DNA from: Chloroflexota bacterium
GTDB taxonomy: Bacteria > Chloroflexota > Anaerolineae > UBA7937
NCBI GenBank assembly: GCA_003453555.1
Contig: DMLA01000066.1
Span: 1 to 7,231 of the forward strand
Reading direction: 5' to 3'
DNA: 7,231 bases
Part shown: positions 4,206 to 7,231 of the stretch, one piece after another
How positions within the stretch are numbered: the stretch's first letter is position 1
Layout: every line of letters begins with the position of its first letter
The notes under the pieces: generated by a model
Database searches by the model: none
What the model was told of the DNA's origin: nothing
Seen by the model: only the letters and a program-made list of their open reading frames with translations
Program-made: the position numbers and the translations under genes

Positions 4206-6659
4206 TTAGGAAGGGGTCTCTCCTTCTACCAACTCCAGGGCCCGTAGTCGTATCTGCTCATCCACGACGTCAACGACAACGGTGTCACCGGGCTGGAATT
4301 CGCCGGCTAGTACCCCTTCGGATAAGGGGTCTTCCACCCTTTGTTGGATGACTCGACGCAGAGGACGGGCTCCAAAGTGGGGGTCATACCCTTCTTTGGC
4401 TAGAAGTTCCTTGGCCTTTTCCGTGGCCTCTAATTGGATCTCTTGATGACGCAGCCGTTCTTGCACCTCGCTGAGCATCAACTCCACGATCTGTTTGATC
4501 TGTTCTTTAGTGAGGGCGCGAAAGACGACGGTGCCATCGATCCGGTTAAGGAACTCGGGTCGGAAGGTCTTCTCCAGTTGGTCGAGGACCTTCTCCTTCA
4601 TCTTCTGGTACTCTTCTTCGGCGGTTTTCGCCTCGTCTCGATGAACGGCGAACCCCAGGGACATCTCACGGGTGAGAAGTTCGGCCCCCACATTGGAAGT
4701 CATGAGGATGATGGTGTTGCGGAAGTCCACACGGCGGCCCTTGGCATCGGCTAGACTCCCGTCTTCCATGATCTGGAGGAGCATATTGAACGCTTCGGGG
4801 TGTGCCTTCTCTATCTCGTCTAGGAGGATCACCGAATAGGGACGACGCCGTATCGTCTCCGTTAGTTGCCCTCCTTCCTCGTATCCGACATAGCCCGGCG
4901 GGGCTCCCACCAGGCGAGACACGTTATGACGCTCCATAAATTCCGACATATCCAGTTTGATGAGCGCTTCCTCGCTACCGAACATGAACTCGGCCAAGGC
5001 CTTCGCCGTCTCCGTCTTGCCTACGCCCGTGGGGCCCAAGAAGATGAAGGTTCCGATGGGCCGCTTGGGGTCCTTGAGTCCCGCTCGCGCGCGCCGCACC
5101 GCTTTAGAGATGGTCTCTATCGCTTCATCTTGGCCCACGATCCGTTGGTGGAGAGCCTCCTCCATATGCAATAACCGCTTTGACTCCTCGCCAGCGATGC
5201 GGGTAACGGGCACCCCCGTCCACATAGAGATTACCTCGGCGATGTCCTCAGCGGTGACTTGGGGGAGTTCGACCTCTTCGGAGCCTAGGCGAAGTTGCCT
5301 TAACTCCTCGCTCAGTTTCATCTCCTGGTCGCGAAGGTTGGCGGCTTCCTCATACCGCTGGGCGCGGAAAGCCTCCTCCTTCTTCTGGCAGATCTCTTGC
5401 AATTCATTGAGGGCTCCTTGTAGTTGGGGAAGGGGAGGCATCTTATACATCCTCACCCGAGAGGAGGCCTCGTCGATGAGGTCGATGGCCTTATCGGGTA
5501 GGTGGCGATCGGGAACGTATCGGGCTGAGAGGTGGGCCGCTTGCTTCAAAGCCTCATCGGTGATCTCGAGATGGTGATGCTCTTCGTACCGTCCCTTTAC
5601 CCCTCTCAGGATCTCTATGGTCTCATCGATAGTCGGCTCTTCGACGAGTACGGGCTGGAAGCGCCGCTCTAACGATGCATCTCCTTCCACATGTTTCCGA
5701 TATTCATCCAGGGTAGTGGCCCCGATGCACTGCAATTCCCCTCTGGCCAAGGACGGCTTGAGGATATTGGCCGCATCGACGGAGGAGCCCGCCGCTCCAG
5801 CGCCCACTATCATATGCAACTCGTCGATGAAGAGGATGCTGTTGGAGTCCTTTATCTCTCCGATGACCCGTTTGAGCCGTTCCTCGAATTGCCCTCGATA
5901 TATGGTCCCCGCCACTAAAGAGCCGACATCGAGCATCACTAGACGCCGGTTGAGGAGTTCCTTTGGTGCTTGGCCAGAGGCGATCAGTTGGGCCAGCCCC
6001 TCCACGATGGCTGTCTTCCCCACCCCCGGCTCGCCGATGAGGGCTGGGTTGTTCTTGGTGCGGCGGGAGAGGATCTGGATCACCCGCTCGATCTCCTTCT
6101 GACGGCCAATAACCGGGTCTAACTTTCCCTCTTCGGCCCAGCCGGTTAGATCGATCCCCAATTGATCGATGAGAGGGGTCTGTGTCTCTCCCTTCTTCCC
6201 CTGGGGCCGGGCGGGGCTCTCCATCATGATCCGTGCCGTCTCCGTGCGGAGGCGGTCAAGGTTCACCCCCAGACTCTTGAGGACGTCCACCGCGATCCCC
6301 TCGCCCTCGCGGGCCAGACCTAAGAGGAGATGCTCGGTGCCGATGTAAGGGTGTCCCAAACGTCTGGCCTCATCCACGGCCAGTTCTATGACTCGCTTGG
6401 TGCGGGGAGTGAGCCCGATCTTGCCTAGAACCTTCCGCTCGCCCCGGCCGATCATCTCTTCTACGGCTTTTCGCACAGCGTTGGGTTCTACACCCAGGTC
6501 CTTGAGAACCCGGGCCGCAACACAGCTTTCCTCGCGAACCAGACCCAAAAGCAGATGCTCCGTTCCGATGTAGTTATGGTTGAGTCTTAGGGCTTCCTCT
6601 TGGGCCAGGGCTAGGACCCGGCGGGCTCTTTTATTGAATCTATCGAACTTGCTGGCCAT
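4206..6659 (-). CDS. clpC: ATP-dependent Clp protease ATPase subunit ClpC
   Basis: An 817-residue Hsp100 unfoldase that feeds substrates to ClpP in the cytoplasm. Two N-terminal repeats each carry IGTEHLLLGL (31-40 and 106-115), with E34 and E109 equivalent to the phosphoarginine-contacting glutamates of Bacillus ClpC. First AAA+ domain: Walker A GEPGVGKT (209-216), pore loop GTIYRGQFEER (251-261), Walker B ILFIDE (275-280), arginine pair 332-333. A UVR-like coiled middle domain at about 415-455 marks ClpC, not ClpA or ClpB. Second domain: Walker A GPTGVGKT (542-549), pore loop GYVGYEEGG (589-597), Walker B ILLDE (611-615), LGF ClpP-docking tripeptide (668-670), sensor 2 GARPLRR (763-769). 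No ctsR, mcsA or mcsB adjoins it; ridA and leuS lie upstream and a promoter lies at the ridA end. The start ATG lacks a closely spaced ribosome binding site. Confidence 0.97.
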   Translation of the reverse strand: MASKFDRFNKRARRVLALAQEEALRLNHNYIGTEHLLLGLVREESCVAARVLKDLGVEPNAVRKAVEEMIGRGERKVLGKIGLTPRTKRVIELAVDEARRLGHPYIGTEHLLLGLAREGEGIAVDVLKSLGVNLDRLRTETARIMMESPARPQGKKGETQTPLIDQLGIDLTGWAEEGKLDPVIGRQKEIERVIQILSRRTKNNPALIGEPGVGKTAIVEGLAQLIASGQAPKELLNRRLVMLDVGSLVAGTIYRGQFEERLKRVIGEIKDSNSILFIDELHMIVGAGAAGSSVDAANILKPSLARGELQCIGATTLDEYRKHVEGDASLERRFQPVLVEEPTIDETIEILRGVKGRYEEHHHLEITDEALKQAAHLSARYVPDRHLPDKAIDLIDEASSRVRMYKMPPLPQLQGALNELQEICQKKEEAFRAQRYEEAANLRDQEMKLSEELRQLRLGSEEVELPQVTAEDIAEVISMWTGVPVTRIAGEESKRLLHMEEALHQRIVGQDEAIETISKAVRRARAGLKDPKRPIGTFIFLGPTGVGKTETAKALAEFMFGSEEALIKLDMSEFMERHNVSRLVGAPPGYVGYEEGGQLTETIRRRPYSVILLDEIEKAHPEAFNMLLQIMEDGSLADAKGRRVDFRNTIILMTSNVGAELLTREMSLGFAVHRDEAKTAEEEYQKMKEKVLDQLEKTFRPEFLNRIDGTVVFRALTKEQIKQIVELMLSEVQERLRHQEIQLEATEKAKELLAKEGYDPHFGARPLRRVIQQRVEDPLSEGVLAGEFQPGDTVVVDVVDEQIRLRALELVEGETPS

Positions 6660-6670
6660 GCTTCTGTTTG

Positions 6671-6688
6671 AGGAGATCGGATCCTCCT
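6671..6688 (-). promoter_or_regulatory. Distant Shine-Dalgarno sequence within a small hairpin before clpC
   Basis: The only strong AGGAGG (6683-6688) is 23 bases from the clpC ATG, too far for normal initiation. Its AGGAG can pair with CTCCT (6671-6675 on this strand) over an 8-base loop. Either the leader uses an unusual initiation arrangement or clpC translation is weak or regulated. No in-frame ATG lies closer. Confidence 0.4.
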
Positions 6689-6729
6689 AATCTGCGCTGG
6701 GAAGAGTAACAGACCGGCATTTAGAGGCT

Positions 6730-6765
6730 ATTTATTATTATAGCGGATTTCTGCCGCAAAAGCAA
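6730..6765 (-). promoter_or_regulatory. Sigma70-type promoter of clpC
   Basis: A consensus -10 box TATAAT (6737-6742) lies 17 bases from TTGCTT (6760-6765, first three positions of the -35 consensus matching). It overlaps the ridA stop region and would give a clpC leader of about 70 bases. A short inverted repeat GCGG/CCGC (6743-6757) occupies the spacer. No CIRCE element or CtsR heptad repeat is visible. Confidence 0.65.
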
Positions 6766-6767
6766 AA

Positions 6768-7148
6768 TCACGCCCTTAGGGCTATGACCTCTATCTCCAC
6801 CAAGGCTCCCCGAGGGAATTGGCCTACGACCACCGTGGAACGGGCCGGAGGCTGGAGGGGGAAGAACTCCGCGTAGACGGTGTTCATAGCCATGAAATCT
6901 TCCATATGGGCCAAAAAGACGGTGGCCTTCACCACCCGGTCCAAGGAACTCCCCGCCGCCTCTAGAACAGCACTCAAATTAGTCAGAGCCTGGCGAGTCT
7001 GGGCTTCGATCCCTGCGGCTAATTCGCCACTCTGAGGGTCGATGCCCAGTTGCCCGGCGGTGAAGATGAAGTCGCCGGCTATCACCGCCTGGGAGTAGGG
7101 GCCTATAGCGGGAGGAGCCGCATCAGTGGACAGGATCTCCTTTTCCAT
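6768..7148 (-). CDS. ridA: RidA family reactive imine deaminase
   Basis: A 126-residue YjgF/YER057c/UK114 family protein; bacterial RidA (about 128 residues) hydrolyses reactive 2-aminoacrylate and related imines made by PLP enzymes, acting as a trimer in the cytoplasm. Typical marks are IGPYSQAV (15-22), AGQLGIDP (31-38), PARSTV with the carboxylate-binding Arg at 103, and EIEVIAL with the catalytic-type Glu at 118 (E. coli Arg105 and Glu120). The start is chosen at 7148 because GGGAGG lies four bases before it. An ATG at 7163 overlaps the leuS stop as ATGA but has no ribosome binding site of its own and adds five atypical residues. Probably co-transcribed with leuS. Confidence 0.94.
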   Translation of the reverse strand: MEKEILSTDAAPPAIGPYSQAVIAGDFIFTAGQLGIDPQSGELAAGIEAQTRQALTNLSAVLEAAGSSLDRVVKATVFLAHMEDFMAMNTVYAEFFPLQPPARSTVVVGQFPRGALVEIEVIALRA

Positions 7149-7159
7149 TTTGCCTCCCA

Positions 7160-7231
7160 TCATTGGGTCACCACGTTCACCAAACGACCGGGCACATATA
7201 TGACCTTCTTTATCTCTTTCCCCTCGGTATG
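7160..7231 (-). CDS. leuS: Leucyl-tRNA synthetase, C-terminal end only (partial)
   Basis: The last 23 codons read HTEGKEIKKVIYVPGRLVNVVTQ plus TGA when split at residue 12. The KKVIYVPGRLVN core closely resembles the carboxyl terminus of bacterial LeuRS (E. coli RKVIYVPGKLLN), the C-terminal domain that contacts tRNA-Leu. The rest of the gene lies outside the window. Its stop is 11 bases before the preferred ridA start, indicating co-transcription. Confidence 0.88.
   Translation of the reverse strand, partial: HTEGKEIKKVIYVPGRLVNVVTQ

Noticed and set aside
5617..6102. Plus-strand frame of 161 codons within clpC
   Set aside because: Antisense to the conserved first AAA+ domain of ClpC; Ser-, Arg- and Pro-rich composition typical of a shadow frame.
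6660..6767. CIRCE or CtsR operator at the clpC promoter
   Set aside because: Neither the TTAGCACTC inverted repeat nor a GGTCAAA-type heptad repeat is present.

Overview
The window reads almost entirely on the minus strand and looks like a core chromosomal segment of a GC-rich bacterium. Read 5'->3' on the minus strand it carries: the last codons of leuS, ridA, clpC, a membrane-anchored PIN-TRAM gene (YacL type), a cytidylate-kinase-like gene, cysS, a tRNA cluster with Thr(TGT), Tyr(GTA) and Thr(GGT), and the first six codons of tuf (EF-Tu). The order clpC, yacL, cysS, then tuf is a thinned-out version of the Bacillus clpC-radA-disA-yacL-ispD-ispF-gltX-cysE-cysS neighbourhood. The Thr(TGT)-Tyr-Thr(GGT)-tuf order matches the E. 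coli tufB tRNA operon (thrU-tyrU-glyT-thrT-tufB) without the glycine tRNA. The protein styles suggest Chloroflexota or a nearby Terrabacteria lineage, but that is an inference from gene set and order, not a proven placement.

Region 6660-7231: leuS and ridA are tightly packed (11 bases from the leuS stop to the preferred ridA start). A sigma70-type promoter (TTGCTT, 17 bases, TATAAT) sits at the 3' edge of ridA and should drive clpC. No CtsR, McsA or McsB gene lies beside clpC here.

Region 3906-4205: a 300-base gap after clpC that is not empty. It holds a 10-bp hairpin (probable clpC terminator), a near-consensus promoter (TTGACA, 17 bases, TATCAT), a perfect 12-bp palindrome at the predicted start site, about 200 bases that can form several helices (including one crossing, pseudoknot-like pair), and a textbook intrinsic terminator two bases before the ribosome binding site of the PIN-TRAM gene. 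This is best read as an unassigned structured leader (attenuator or riboswitch-like) or a small RNA. It is the most interesting object in the window.

Region 641-3905: the PIN-TRAM gene, kinase-like gene and cysS form a probable operon. The first two are one base apart. The 105 bases before cysS contain three copies of an 8-base arm that allow two exclusive hairpins. CysS has intact zinc ligands but a strongly altered KMSKS loop (KMTRH).

Region 1-640: a strong promoter (TTGACC, 17 bases, TATAAT) directly after the cysS stop drives the tRNA-tuf operon. Besides three intact tRNAs the operon contains three degenerate tRNA halves and diverged direct repeats, evidence of unequal recombination within the tRNA array.
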